A stretch of 64,000 nt of DNA from Chitinimonas sp. BJB300 (GCF_002735695.1 NZ_PDZH01000003.1:1-64000), one strand, 5' to 3'. Numbered from the stretch's first letter, positions 43,457 through 53,009 are shown. A program made the numbers and translations. The notes: generated by a model not told the origin, from the sequence alone.

Positions 43457-46249
43457 ATGACTTTGAGACCCCCAACTGTGACTATCCGGCATCCCGTTTG
43501 TAGACCGCTTGCTTCAGCCTTGTTACTGAGTTTGCTTTTGCTGGGGTGCAGCAAGGAAAACTCAGAAGTCATGCTGACCTCGGCCAAGACCTATTTGGCC
43601 CAGAACGACAACAAAGCCGCACTTATCCAGCTGAAAAATGCTTTGCAGATCGACCCGAATATCCCAGAGGCGCGCTTTCTGCTAGGTAAAGCCTTGCTGG
43701 AAAGCGATGACCCGAGGGCGGCGGAAGTGGAATTGCGCAAAGCCAAGGAACTGAATTACTCGGCAGAACAGACCATGCCGATGCTAGCGCGTGCCTTGTT
43801 GGCCCAAGGTTCGGCCAAAAAGCTGACGGATGAGATGGCAAATGTGCAGCTTGCCAATGCAGAGAGTAAAGCTGAGCTTCATACCACGGTAGGCCGAGCA
43901 TACCTTGCCCAGGAAAAATCGGACCTCGCAGCGGCTGCCTTCAAAGCTGCGCTCGACGCAAAGCCTGACTACCAGCTCGCCATCGTCGGGCAAGCCCAGA
44001 TGACGGCCACCAGCGGCGACCTGCCAGGGGCACTGAGCATGTTGGAAGGGGTCTTGTCCAAATCGCCTAAGTTGTATGAAGCGTGGCTGGTCAAAGGCGA
44101 TGTCTTGCAAGCCCAGAAACAGGGCGATGCTGCCACGGCTGCTTACCGTCGTGCGCTTGAGGCGAAGTCAGACTATCTGCCTGCCCATGTTGCGCTGGTG
44201 ACACGACTATTGGATGACAATAAGCTCGATGAGGTCAGCAAGCAGATGGAGCAGCTGCGCAAGATCGCGCCCAAGCACCCGCAGACCAAGCTGCTTGAGG
44301 CCAGGTTGGCGTTGCAGCAGCGCAAATTCCCAGTGGCGAAGGAGGCAATTGATCAGTTCCTCGGCATGGTGCCGGACAATCTCGTCGGACTACAGTTGGC
44401 GGGGGCGATTGAATATGAACTCAAATCCTATACCCGTGCGGAATCGCATCTGCTGAAGGTCTTGTCGCGCATGCCTGATTCCTATTCAGCGCGCCGGGCG
44501 TTGGTGATGAGCTATCTGCACAGTGGGCAGTACGATAAAGCGCTGACCACCCTTGAGCCGCTGCTGAATAAGATTGATGCCGACTCAAACATGTTGGCGT
44601 TGGCTGGCGAGGTCTACGTACGGGCAGGCGAGGTGGACAAGGCGGCCGCCTATTTCACCAAGGCATCAGCGTTGGACCCAAAAAGCAGCCGGAAGCGTAC
44701 TGCATTGGCGATGTCGCATATGGCCAAGGGTGACAGCAAACTCGCGATAGCCGAGCTGGAAAAAGCCGTTGAGGTTGATAACACGATCAATGCTGACTTG
44801 GCGTTGATTACGGCACATTTGCGTCGCCAGGAGTTTGATTTGGCCTTGGCCGCGATTGCCAAATTGGAAGCGAAACAGCCTAAAGCGGCACTGGCAAATA
44901 ATCTGCGCGGTTCTGCCTTGATGGGTAAGCAGGATATAGCTGGTGCACGCAAGAGTTTTGAAGTGGCGTTGACCAAAGAGCCAAATGACTTTGCCGCGAA
45001 CAGCAATCTGGCGGGGCTGGACTTGCGCGATAAAAAGCCGGCCGAAGGCAAGAAGCGTTTCGAGGCGATGATTTCGCGCGACCCGAAGAACTTCCAAGCC
45101 ATATTGGCGCTGGCCGAGCTGCAAGCCAAGACAGGTAGCAAGCGGAGCGAGGTGATGGCCACAATCAATAAAGCGGTGACCGCGGCGCCTGACGAGGTTC
45201 GTCCTCGCGTGGTGTTGATCTCAAGCTACCTTAGCAATCGCGATACAAAGAGTGCAGTCGTGGCTGCGCAGGATGCCTTGGCAAAGTTGTCGGACAAGCC
45301 AGAAATTCTTGATATTGCTGGCCGTGCACAAAGTGCGGCAGGTGATTTGAACCAAGCGTTAGCGACATTCAATAAACTGGCGCAACTGCTGCCAAGTTCG
45401 CCTCAGCCCTATTTGCGGATTGCCCAGGTTCAACTGGAGGCGAACAACAAGGATGCCGCCCAAGCCAGCCTTAGGCGTGCACTGGGTGTGAAGCCGGATC
45501 TGCTGGAAGCACAACACGGGATTGTGATGCTCGACCTTGAGGCAGGACGAACCAAGGAGGCATTGGCTGGCGCACGTGAACTACAAAAGCAACGTCCCAA
45601 AGAAGCCGTGGGCTATGTCTTGGAAGGCAATGTACATACCGTAGCCAAAGCTTGGTCGGAGGCGGAGCAGATTTACCGCTTGGGCATCAAGCAAACCGAA
45701 GCGCCTTTGCTGGCCATTCGGTTGCACGATTTGTTGCTCAAGACCAATCAGGCAGGAGCAGATGCATTTTCCGCCGCTTGGCTTGGCGAGCACCCTAAAG
45801 ATAGCGCGTTCCCGCTTTATCTTGCCGAAGCGGCGGGGCGGCGCAAGGATTTTCGCACTGCGGCAATGCATTATCGCAAGCTGCTGACCATGAACCCGGG
45901 CGACCCTGTCCTACTTAACAACCTTGCTTGGACCGCCGCGCAGTTTGACGACCCGCAAGCGCTGGGTTATGCCGAGCAGGCCTTTAAGCTGGCACCGGAC
46001 CAACCGGCCATGATGGATACCCTGGGGGTGTTGCTGGTGGACAAGGGCGAATCCGCGCGTGGGCTGGAACTGCTGAGGAAAGCAGTGGCTTTGGCGCCGG
46101 AAGCCCCTCAGGTGCGGTTGAATCTTGCCAAGGCTTTGATCAAGGCCGGGCAGAAGGATCAAGCGCGCAAGGAGTTGGAAGGCCTGACCAAATTGGGCGA
46201 CAAGCTGCCTGCCCAGGCGGAAGTCGGCCAGTTGCTCAAGACCTTGTAA
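43457..46249 (+). CDS. prsT: PEP-CTERM-system TPR-repeat lipoprotein PrsT
   Basis: 930 residues. A signal peptide ends in the lipobox LLLGC (Cys31), followed by about 20 TPR units to the end (for example ALIQLKNALQIDPNIPEARFLLG repeated with a 34-residue period). It is an outer-membrane or periplasmic lipoprotein scaffold, probably for polysaccharide export. It follows prsR by 24 bp. Only the family context gives its role. Confidence 0.93.
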   Translation: MTLRPPTVTIRHPVCRPLASALLLSLLLLGCSKENSEVMLTSAKTYLAQNDNKAALIQLKNALQIDPNIPEARFLLGKALLESDDPRAAEVELRKAKELNYSAEQTMPMLARALLAQGSAKKLTDEMANVQLANAESKAELHTTVGRAYLAQEKSDLAAAAFKAALDAKPDYQLAIVGQAQMTATSGDLPGALSMLEGVLSKSPKLYEAWLVKGDVLQAQKQGDAATAAYRRALEAKSDYLPAHVALVTRLLDDNKLDEVSKQMEQLRKIAPKHPQTKLLEARLALQQRKFPVAKEAIDQFLGMVPDNLVGLQLAGAIEYELKSYTRAESHLLKVLSRMPDSYSARRALVMSYLHSGQYDKALTTLEPLLNKIDADSNMLALAGEVYVRAGEVDKAAAYFTKASALDPKSSRKRTALAMSHMAKGDSKLAIAELEKAVEVDNTINADLALITAHLRRQEFDLALAAIAKLEAKQPKAALANNLRGSALMGKQDIAGARKSFEVALTKEPNDFAANSNLAGLDLRDKKPAEGKKRFEAMISRDPKNFQAILALAELQAKTGSKRSEVMATINKAVTAAPDEVRPRVVLISSYLSNRDTKSAVVAAQDALAKLSDKPEILDIAGRAQSAAGDLNQALATFNKLAQLLPSSPQPYLRIAQVQLEANNKDAAQASLRRALGVKPDLLEAQHGIVMLDLEAGRTKEALAGARELQKQRPKEAVGYVLEGNVHTVAKAWSEAEQIYRLGIKQTEAPLLAIRLHDLLLKTNQAGADAFSAAWLGEHPKDSAFPLYLAEAAGRRKDFRTAAMHYRKLLTMNPGDPVLLNNLAWTAAQFDDPQALGYAEQAFKLAPDQPAMMDTLGVLLVDKGESARGLELLRKAVALAPEAPQVRLNLAKALIKAGQKDQARKELEGLTKLGDKLPAQAEVGQLLKTL

Positions 46250-46367
46250 ACCGGGCTGGTGTATCGGGAACCCGTTTTTGTCGGTGGGAATGGACCGTCT
46301 GACAAGAGCAAGTGTTCAAGACAGGAAACGGGTGCTAAGTAATCCATTTTCATGCAGGGAGCATGTC

Positions 46368-47648
46368 ATGACTACAGTTGCTGTCGTCGGTCTGGGGTAC
46401 GTTGGGTTGCCATTGGCGGTGGAATTTGGCAAGAAAATGCCTACGATTGGCTTTGATCTTGCAAGCCGGAAGATTGAGCAGTACCAGCAGTATAACGATC
46501 CAACCGGTGAGGTTAGCAGTGATGATCTGCGTGCGGCGGTGCATTTGAAGGTGGGTAGCGACCCTGCTGCATTGGCGCAAGCTGACTTCATCATCGTGGC
46601 GGTGCCTACACCGGTTGATAATGCACATCAACCGGATTTCGGCCCATTGGTTGGTGCGTCTGAAGCCGTAGGCAAGCATCTGAAACGTGGTGCAACTGTC
46701 GTGTTCGAGTCGACGGTCTACCCCGGCGCCACTGAAGAAGTCTGTATCCCCATCATCGAAAAGCACTCAGGGTTTACCTGGAAGACTGACTTTTTCGTGG
46801 GTTATTCGCCAGAGCGGATCAATCCGGGAGACAAAGAACGGACCTTGACCAAGATTATCAAAGTGGTTTCGGGTGACACACCCAAAACCCTGGACTTGGT
46901 GGCGGATACCTACGCTGTGGTCGTGACGGCTGGGGTATATCGTGCGTCCAGCATCAAGGTGGCGGAAGCCGCCAAGGTGATCGAAAACACGCAACGCGAC
47001 CTCAATATTGCCTTGATGAACGAACTGGCCATTATTTTCGACAAGGTGGGCATCGACACGTTGGAAGTACTGAAAGCGGCGGGTAGCAAGTGGAACTTCC
47101 TGCCATTCCGTCCTGGTCTGGTAGGAGGGCATTGCATCGGTGTTGACCCTTACTATTTGACACACAAGGCCGAGATGCTCGGTTACCACCCTGAAGTGAT
47201 TAACGCAGGGCGGCGGATCAACGATGGCATGGGTAAATTCATTGCCGAACAGACCATCAAGCACCTCATCCGTAATGGATGGCAGGTGAAGGATGCCCCC
47301 ATTGTGGTGTTGGGGCTGACTTTCAAGGAAGACTGCCCTGACTTGCGCAACTCCAAGGTGATCGATGTCATTCGTGAATTGCAGTCATACGGTGCAAATG
47401 TGTTGGTGCACGACCCTGTGGCGGATGCGGATGAAGCGATTCATGAGTATGGCGTCGAGTTGACGGCATGGGAACAGTTGCCGCCAGCTGCTGCATTGGT
47501 GGCCGCCGTGGCGCACCGTGAGTTCAAACAGCGGCCTTTGTCCGATTATGTGGGCAAGTTGCAAGCCAAAGGCGTATTGGCGGATGTAAAGAGCCAATTT
47601 GATGCGCAGCAGCTGGGCGCCCAGGGCGTAACGGTATGGCGGCTATGA
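46368..47648 (+). CDS. tviB: UDP-N-acetylglucosamine/hexose 6-dehydrogenase (TviB/WbpA type)
   Basis: 426 residues with NAD-binding [10 protein letters not shown], the catalytic Cys in [12 protein letters not shown] (about residue 258), and a C-terminal UDP-binding domain with [17 protein letters not shown]. The best match is the TviB branch that oxidises UDP-GlcNAc to UDP-GlcNAcA. I chose ATG 46368 with AGGGAGC upstream; the frame is open from 46278 but lacks conserved sequence. Coupled to the next gene by ATGA. Confidence 0.9.
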   Translation: MTTVAVVGLGYVGLPLAVEFGKKMPTIGFDLASRKIEQYQQYNDPTGEVSSDDLRAAVHLKVGSDPAALAQADFIIVAVPTPVDNAHQPDFGPLVGASEAVGKHLKRGATVVFESTVYPGATEEVCIPIIEKHSGFTWKTDFFVGYSPERINPGDKERTLTKIIKVVSGDTPKTLDLVADTYAVVVTAGVYRASSIKVAEAAKVIENTQRDLNIALMNELAIIFDKVGIDTLEVLKAAGSKWNFLPFRPGLVGGHCIGVDPYYLTHKAEMLGYHPEVINAGRRINDGMGKFIAEQTIKHLIRNGWQVKDAPIVVLGLTFKEDCPDLRNSKVIDVIRELQSYGANVLVHDPVADADEAIHEYGVELTAWEQLPPAAALVAAVAHREFKQRPLSDYVGKLQAKGVLADVKSQFDAQQLGAQGVTVWRL

Positions 47649-48694
47649 GTGTGCTTTCTTCTAAGGTGCTCGACCAATTGGGGCAGCAATTGTCTGCCCA
47701 ACCCAGCCGTTGGCTGGTAACCGGCTGCGCGGGGTTTATCGGCTCTCATCTGGTCGAAACATTACTCCGCTTCAATCAGGAAGTCGTGGGGCTGGACAAT
47801 TTTGCTACCGGGCACCACCGCAACCTCGTAGAGGTACAAGCGTTGGTATCACCGGCCCAATGGGCGCGTTTTCGTCTGCTGGAGGCTGATATTTGTGATG
47901 CAGCCGCCTGCCAGACAGCCTGTCAGGGGGTGGATTATGTTTTGCATCAAGCCGCCTTGGGCTCGGTGCCGCGTTCATTGGCGAACCCTATCGCGACGAA
48001 TGCCGCCAATATCGATGGGTTCTTGAACATGTTGGTAGCTGCGAGGGATGCCAAGGTAAAGCGCTTCGTTTATGCGGCTTCCAGCTCGACCTATGGCGAC
48101 CATCCCGGTTTACCCAAGGTGGAAGACACAATAGGGCGGCCGTTGTCGCCTTATGCTGTGACCAAACTGGTGAATGAGCTATACGCCGAGGTGTTCGGTC
48201 GTTGTTATGGTTTTGCCTCAGTCGGTTTGCGCTATTTCAATGTGTTTGGCGCACGGCAAGACCCCGAAGGTGCGTATGCCGCGGTTATTCCCCGCTGGAC
48301 GCGTGCGCTGCTGCTGGGGGACACGGTGACTATCAATGGTGATGGCGAGACCAGCCGTGACTTTTGCTATGTGGGCAATGCCGTGCAAGCCAACTTACTG
48401 GCTGCGTTGACGCCGAATGTGGCTGCAATCAACCAAGTCTACAACGTGGCGGTTAACGACCGGACGACGTTGACGGATCTGTTTGCAATATTGAAGGCGG
48501 AGCTTCAGCAGACGCATCCTGCAATTGCAACGGCAACACCGGCTTACGGCGATTTCCGTGCTGGCGATGTACGGCATTCGCAGGCCGATATTAGTAAAGC
48601 AGGTACTTTGCTGGGCTATCAGCCGAGTCATGATCTGCAGTCGGGCATCCGGGTCGCCATGCCTTGGTACGTGGGGCGTTTCAGTCAAGGCTGA
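47645..48694 (+). CDS. tviC: UDP-sugar 4-epimerase (TviC/WbpP type SDR)
   Basis: 349 residues of the extended SDR family: [22 protein letters not shown] and the catalytic YAVTK (Tyr-x-x-x-Lys), with [23 protein letters not shown] typical of UDP-GlcNAc(A) 4-epimerases. With TviB it should make UDP-GalNAcA, the precursor of Vi-like polymers. Start overlaps the tviB stop. A terminator hairpin follows. Confidence 0.9.
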   Translation: MSVLSSKVLDQLGQQLSAQPSRWLVTGCAGFIGSHLVETLLRFNQEVVGLDNFATGHHRNLVEVQALVSPAQWARFRLLEADICDAAACQTACQGVDYVLHQAALGSVPRSLANPIATNAANIDGFLNMLVAARDAKVKRFVYAASSSTYGDHPGLPKVEDTIGRPLSPYAVTKLVNELYAEVFGRCYGFASVGLRYFNVFGARQDPEGAYAAVIPRWTRALLLGDTVTINGDGETSRDFCYVGNAVQANLLAALTPNVAAINQVYNVAVNDRTTLTDLFAILKAELQQTHPAIATATPAYGDFRAGDVRHSQADISKAGTLLGYQPSHDLQSGIRVAMPWYVGRFSQG

Positions 48695-48737
48695 CGCCAA
48701 GACCTCATCTCTCTTTCGAAGCTACAGTGGCGTAAAC

Positions 48738-48766
48738 CACACCAGAACCTATTGGTGTGCTTGTTT
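48738..48766 (+). terminator. Terminator after the UDP-sugar epimerase gene
   Basis: 7-bp perfect stem CACACCA/TGGTGTG with an 8-base loop, followed by CTTGTTT. It separates the sugar-nucleotide pair from the protease gene. Confidence 0.65.
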
Positions 48767-48840
48767 ATGCCCTGGTCGTCCTGAAATCTGTTCACAATCA
48801 CGGTCCAGGTGGACGACATGGCTATGTCAGCAGCGTCTAT

Positions 48841-48856
48841 TGGCCTATGGATTGCT
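48841..48856 (+). promoter_or_regulatory. Sigma-54-type promoter sequence before the protease gene
   Basis: TGGC at 48841-48844 and TTGCT at 48852-48856, with exactly ten bases between GG and GC. The predicted start would be about 48867, only six bases from the ATG, so the leader would be almost absent; this weakens the call. Confidence 0.4.
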
Positions 48857-48872
48857 ATGACGAAAGCAAGAG

Positions 48873-49670
48873 ATGACGAGCGGAACACAGAGTAAAACCT
48901 TGCTGCATAGGCTGTGCTTTGCACTACTGGTTTTACTCATATGGCCTTGCCTGGGCCGGGCGGCGGAGTTGCTGCCGGATGTGATTGTCCGCATCAAGCC
49001 TTCAATTGTGGTTGTCGGCAGCTACCAAGCCACGCGGAGCCCGCCGTTCATGATGCATGGCACAGGTTTTGTGGTGGGGAATGGTTCCTTGATCGCCACG
49101 AATGCCCATGTAGTGCCTGAAGTGCTTGATGCCATTAATGGCGAGCGCATCGTCGTCCAACTCGCCAGTGGTACAGGTGCAGGCAGCTTGCGACAAGTTA
49201 AGTTACGCCAGCGTGATGCAGCCTATGACATCGCCTTGTTGGAGTTGGAAGGCCCTTCCTTACCTGCATTGACCTTGGCGCAAGACAGCGCTGCCATACG
49301 AGAGGGGCAATCGGTGGGGTTTATGGGTTTTCCGATAGGCGCTGTATTGGGCCTATCACCCGTAACGCATCGGGGCATAATCTCGGCTATCACCCCGGTC
49401 GCCTTGCCTGGTGGAAATGCGCGACAATTAAATGAGGCAGCAATCCGCCGCTTGAAGTCGGGGGCGTTTGAAGTGTATCAATTAGATGCTACCGCTTATC
49501 CAGGCAACAGTGGCGGCCCACTTTTTGACCCGGAAAGTGGTAATGTAATCGGCATCCTGAATATGGTTTTCGTTAAGGCGAGCAAAGAGGCAGTGCTAAG
49601 CCAGCCTTCCGGTATCAGTTTCGCGATTCCGATACGCTATCTGAATGGGCTATTGAAGGATTTGTCTTGA
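48873..49670 (+). CDS. Trypsin-like serine protease, exported
   Basis: 265 residues with a signal peptide (about 1-31, ending GRAAE). The S1 catalytic triad is complete: His in TNAHVV, Asp in YDIALLEL, Ser in GNSGGPLF. There is no PDZ domain, so it is not DegP/DegS-like. It lies between the exopolysaccharide genes and the HPr-kinase-like cassette and could process the exported protein encoded next door. That role is inference. Confidence 0.87.
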   Translation: MTSGTQSKTLLHRLCFALLVLLIWPCLGRAAELLPDVIVRIKPSIVVVGSYQATRSPPFMMHGTGFVVGNGSLIATNAHVVPEVLDAINGERIVVQLASGTGAGSLRQVKLRQRDAAYDIALLELEGPSLPALTLAQDSAAIREGQSVGFMGFPIGAVLGLSPVTHRGIISAITPVALPGGNARQLNEAAIRRLKSGAFEVYQLDATAYPGNSGGPLFDPESGNVIGILNMVFVKASKEAVLSQPSGISFAIPIRYLNGLLKDLS

Positions 49671-49778
49671 TCGGATGAAGTGCAGGTGTCGGTATTCTTT
49701 ACAATTGCCGAGATTCGATATTCGCTTGCTGAGTGATTCTTTGATTAAGTGTATGAAAAACAAAGTGGTTGCTGTGTT

Positions 49779-49794
49779 TGGTCTGTATCTTGCT
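49779..49794 (+). promoter_or_regulatory. Sigma-54-type promoter before the GYWKNH gene
   Basis: TGG at 49779-49781 and TTGCT at 49790-49794, with ten bases between GG (49780-49781) and GC (49792-49793), the sigma-54 geometry. A start near 49805 would leave a leader of about 100 bases before ATG 49906. PrsR, a sigma-54 activator, is encoded 6 kb upstream. Confidence 0.5.
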
Positions 49795-49905
49795 TGAATA
49801 GCGTCGCAGACTGCGCTTTGTTAATGGGCAAAGATCTGTTTGGCGTGCATAAGCGAGATTTACCGGGGCGTACGTATCCGCCAACAATAGAGGTTCGAGG
49901 TGTTT

Positions 49906-50484
49906 ATGAAAAATACGCAGCACGATAAACCTCAGCTTGATGGACTCAGCGATGTGTCCCCTGCGCAAGAGGAAGAGGATAGGATTCGCGCCGCTGCCCG
50001 CCGTCGGCTTATCAAGGGTGCAGCAGTTACCCCTGTGTTGATGTCTTTGGCGAGCCGGCCGGTGATGGGTGCGGCACGGCAGTGTTCAGCGTCAGGTTTC
50101 ATGTCGGGCAATGTATCGCTACAACCGGGAGTAAGTCCAAGCTGCGGCGGATTGAGTCCGGGCTATTGGAAAAATCATACTACCTGGCCGACACCCTATA
50201 CACCCACCACGCAATTCCATAGTGTTTTTAGCAGTAAGGCTAAGTACAACTACGGTACAAAGTCGATGCAGACGGTTTTGAACGACAATCCGGGAAGCTT
50301 TGCATTCCACGCGATCGCTTGCCTTTTGAACGGAATGAGTGGGTTTGCGGATTACTCGCTTAAGGCCGCTGATGTCATCAAAATATGGAATGATATTTCC
50401 ACTGTGGGCTATTACCTGACTTCCACCGGGCAAAAAATGTATGAGGCCGATGCGAAGAAATTCTTCGAAAATACCTATCACTAG
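49906..50484 (+). CDS. Exported protein with a GYWKNH motif, candidate substrate of the HPr-kinase-like cassette
   Basis: 192 residues. An N-terminal acidic stretch is followed by ARRRLIKGAAVTPVLMSLA, which fits a twin-arginine signal (RRxLIK) with cleavage near VMGAA (about residue 57). The mature part starts Cys/Ser/Gly-rich and contains CGGLSPGYWKNHTTWP, a motif seen in diverse exported proteins of unknown role, then FHAIACLLNGMSG. Start ATG 49906 has GAGG five bases upstream; a GTG at 49900 is less likely. Its place directly before the PqqD-like gene, 13 bp away, suggests it is the protein those enzymes act on. I know no proven function. Confidence 0.75.
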   Translation: MKNTQHDKPQLDGLSDVSPAQEEEDRIRAAARRRLIKGAAVTPVLMSLASRPVMGAARQCSASGFMSGNVSLQPGVSPSCGGLSPGYWKNHTTWPTPYTPTTQFHSVFSSKAKYNYGTKSMQTVLNDNPGSFAFHAIACLLNGMSGFADYSLKAADVIKIWNDISTVGYYLTSTGQKMYEADAKKFFENTYH

Positions 50485-50497
50485 CCTTTAAGCGCTA

Positions 50498-50803
50498 ATG
50501 CCTTTGAATGTAGCGATGCACCAAGCATTGTGGTTTACCCATTCGAGTTTCCCTTTGGAAATCAGATCGTTTGATGAAGATTGCTTGGTGTTTCATCCGG
50601 GGGCGGGTGATACCTTTGTATTGGATGCCTTTTCAGGCTTTCTTCTCTCCTTACTTTCTCCGGCAGCACAAGATGGCGTTCAGCTGACCTCCCTGGTGGC
50701 GGCAGGGTTGGGCGTTGCCATTGACCAATCGTTGCACGATCAGGTGGATGGATGCTTGTCGGACCTATACGGCCTTGGATTGATTGAGTGCGATACGCAG
50801 TGA
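50498..50803 (+). CDS. PqqD-like peptide chaperone (HPr-rel-A system type)
   Basis: 101 residues with the PqqD/RRE plan: a three-stranded N-terminal wing (EDCLVFHPGAGDTFVLDAFSGF) and C-terminal helices ending LYGLGLIECDT. PqqD-like domains bind leader peptides and hand them to modifying enzymes. It fits the subgroup that always travels with the HPr-kinase-like gene that follows. Start could also be ATG 50516. Confidence 0.75.
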   Translation: MPLNVAMHQALWFTHSSFPLEIRSFDEDCLVFHPGAGDTFVLDAFSGFLLSLLSPAAQDGVQLTSLVAAGLGVAIDQSLHDQVDGCLSDLYGLGLIECDTQ

Positions 50804-50878
50804 GGGGACCAGCGTACGGCTTGCTATGGGGCAAGTATCAATGTCTGACACAGGTTGTCATCGGGGCTGGTTTACGGC

Positions 50879-51823
50879 ATGAATGTGCGTAACCTCACGC
50901 CGGTAGAACTGGAGCGTAAGCTTGCGGATGGCGGCATTTATATCAAGACAGGCCCCTTTGTCTGTCATATCCAATCCACGCTTCCCCACGTTGTTCATGG
51001 TATTGCCACTGCCTATGCGGACTATTCGTTGGTAGAGCAGGACTATGCGGACTTTCACGTAAATTTGGCCTCACCCTGGCTCCGGCGCTGGTTTTACCCG
51101 CAGGTACAGTTTCGCTCGGATTTGAAAATCCCTTTCTTGCCGCTGCCTGTTGAACAAGCCTATGCATTGTTCGAGTGGGGCATGAATTGGTGTGTCAGCC
51201 AGCACGCAAACCAATACTTGATTTTGCATGCGGCGGTACTGGAGAAAAACGGAAGAGCATTGATTCTGCCGGGGCACAGCGGGGCGGGGAAAAGCACGCT
51301 TTGCGCCGGTTTGGTCTATGGGGGAGGGTGGCGACTGCTATCGGATGAGCTGACGTTGATTCGACCAGGGGATGGGTTGATTCAACCTCTACCACGGCCG
51401 GTAAGCTTGAAGAACCGCTCAATTGAGGTTATCCAGGCCTTGGTGCCTGAACTTGTCTTTACACCCGTTGTGCGGGATACGCAAAAGGGGTCGGTTGCCC
51501 ATGCCAAGCCACCGGAGGAAAGTATCCAGCAGCAAGCCTGCTGTGTGCCAGCGGCCTGGGTTGTCTTCCCGAACTACTGTGCAGATAAGCCTATCAATGC
51601 AGAACCGATTGCGCCTGCGCAGGTAGTGTTGAAGCTGGCGGAGCAGGCATTTAACTATAGTTTGCATGGCAAACAGGGCTTTGATGCTTTGGCTGATTTG
51701 GTTGGGCGCGCCACTGCCTATCATTTTGAATACAGCCAACTCGTAGAGGCCATAGGCTTTTTTGATGAGTTGGCCAATGCCGAGCCGGTGCAGATCCCGC
51801 CGCTTACCGAGCGCCTCCCATGA
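50879..51823 (+). CDS. HPr-kinase-related ATPase (HprK-rel-A)
   Basis: 314 residues. ILHAAVLEKNGRALILPGHSGAGKST (Walker A at about 132-140) and LLSDELTLI match the catalytic half of HPr kinase/phosphorylase; the N-terminal sensor domain of HprK is replaced by a different region. HprK relatives phosphorylate Ser in a small protein, so a substrate peptide or the GYWKNH protein is expected. There is no PTS HPr gene nearby. Start is uncertain: ATG 50879 or an in-frame TTG at 50855. Coupled to the next gene by ATGA. Confidence 0.83.
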   Translation: MNVRNLTPVELERKLADGGIYIKTGPFVCHIQSTLPHVVHGIATAYADYSLVEQDYADFHVNLASPWLRRWFYPQVQFRSDLKIPFLPLPVEQAYALFEWGMNWCVSQHANQYLILHAAVLEKNGRALILPGHSGAGKSTLCAGLVYGGGWRLLSDELTLIRPGDGLIQPLPRPVSLKNRSIEVIQALVPELVFTPVVRDTQKGSVAHAKPPEESIQQQACCVPAAWVVFPNYCADKPINAEPIAPAQVVLKLAEQAFNYSLHGKQGFDALADLVGRATAYHFEYSQLVEAIGFFDELANAEPVQIPPLTERLP

Positions 51824-52932
51824 GTGCTTTCACCGACCTTTGCCGTATCTTAATCGACCCTACCGGCGCAGGCGGCTTGACGCTGAGCGAATGGGATACC
51901 GTATTGCGGTTGTCGGATACGGCATTGCTGACGGGTAGTCTGGCTGCGCGGTTGCAAGCTGCCCAGCTTAGCCAAGCATTGCCCGCGCCTGTGCAGGCAA
52001 GGCTGACGGCCGCCACACTACAGTGCACAGCCAATCGCCGGGCCGCAGCGTGGGAAGTGAAGCGCCTGGAACGCGCATTCAAACCATTGGGTGTGCCGGT
52101 CGTGCTGCTTAAGGGGGCTGCCTACGCTTTGGCCGATCTACCCTCCAGCCAGGGACGGGTGTTTGGCGACGTGGATATTCTGGTGCCCAAAGCACGACTG
52201 GATGAGGTGGAGGCATGCCTGTATTGGCAGGGCTGGATCAACACTCACCATGATGCCTACGACAATCGGTACTACCGGGAATGGATGCACGAACTACCCC
52301 CGCTGATGCACCAGAAGCGCCAAAGCGTGCTTGATGTACACCATACTATCCTGCCGCCGACAGCGCGTTTTCACCCTGACCCTACCAAGCTACATGCAGA
52401 CGCCGTTGCGGTACCGGCGCAGACGGCAGTCTTGATGCTGGCGCCTTGCGATATGGTTATCCATAGCGCTTGCCATCTTTTTCATGAGAGCGAGTGGGAA
52501 AGCAGCCTACGGGATCTGTTCGATCTTGATCGCCTGTTAAGGCATTTCGGACAGGAGCCGGCGTTTTTTGATCGTTTGATTGCTCGAGCGCATGAGCTTG
52601 AACTCCAGCGGCCGCTTTACTACGGGGTGCGTTACAGCATAAGCATCTGGCACACCCCCGTGCCTTTGGCCACCTTGGCTGCGTTGGCGGTGGCTGGCCC
52701 GGCGACGCCTACACGGATACTGATGGACGCGCTGATTCTGCGCGCTTTAAGGCCCCGCCATCCGTTGGCCAAGCGTTTTGGCGATCGTTTGGCGCGTTTT
52801 TGCCTGTATGTCAGAGGGCACTGGCTGCGCATGCCTGTACGACTGTTGATACCGCATCTGCTGCGCAAAGCCACCAAACCTTATTTCCCTAAACAGGAAA
52901 CGCTGCCACAAAGGCCAATGGCCGCACGTTAG
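51820..52932 (+). CDS. Nucleotidyltransferase-family protein (NTP_transf_5 type)
   Basis: 370 residues. LLKGAAYALADLP and FGDVDILVPKARLDE carry the G-D-x-D core of the nucleotidyltransferase fold, and VLDVHHTIL the third acidic position region. Relatives accompany HprK-like kinases in some RiPP (lasso-peptide) clusters and are thought to modify the peptide. The target here is unknown. Basic C-terminal tail. Confidence 0.8.
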   Translation: MSAFTDLCRILIDPTGAGGLTLSEWDTVLRLSDTALLTGSLAARLQAAQLSQALPAPVQARLTAATLQCTANRRAAAWEVKRLERAFKPLGVPVVLLKGAAYALADLPSSQGRVFGDVDILVPKARLDEVEACLYWQGWINTHHDAYDNRYYREWMHELPPLMHQKRQSVLDVHHTILPPTARFHPDPTKLHADAVAVPAQTAVLMLAPCDMVIHSACHLFHESEWESSLRDLFDLDRLLRHFGQEPAFFDRLIARAHELELQRPLYYGVRYSISIWHTPVPLATLAALAVAGPATPTRILMDALILRALRPRHPLAKRFGDRLARFCLYVRGHWLRMPVRLLIPHLLRKATKPYFPKQETLPQRPMAAR

Positions 52933-52961
52933 GCGGCCATACGCTTGATGGGGTTGCGATG

Positions 52962-53001
52962 GTTTCGCTGCCTGCCTGTTGTGGATGGCATGCAGCGAAA
53001 C
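52962..53001. terminator. Bidirectional hairpin after the nucleotidyltransferase gene
   Basis: Perfect 10-bp stem GTTTCGCTGC/GCAGCGAAAC with a 20-base loop, between two convergent genes. There is no strong T-run. Confidence 0.5.
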
Positions 53002-53009
53002 AGTGCGCG

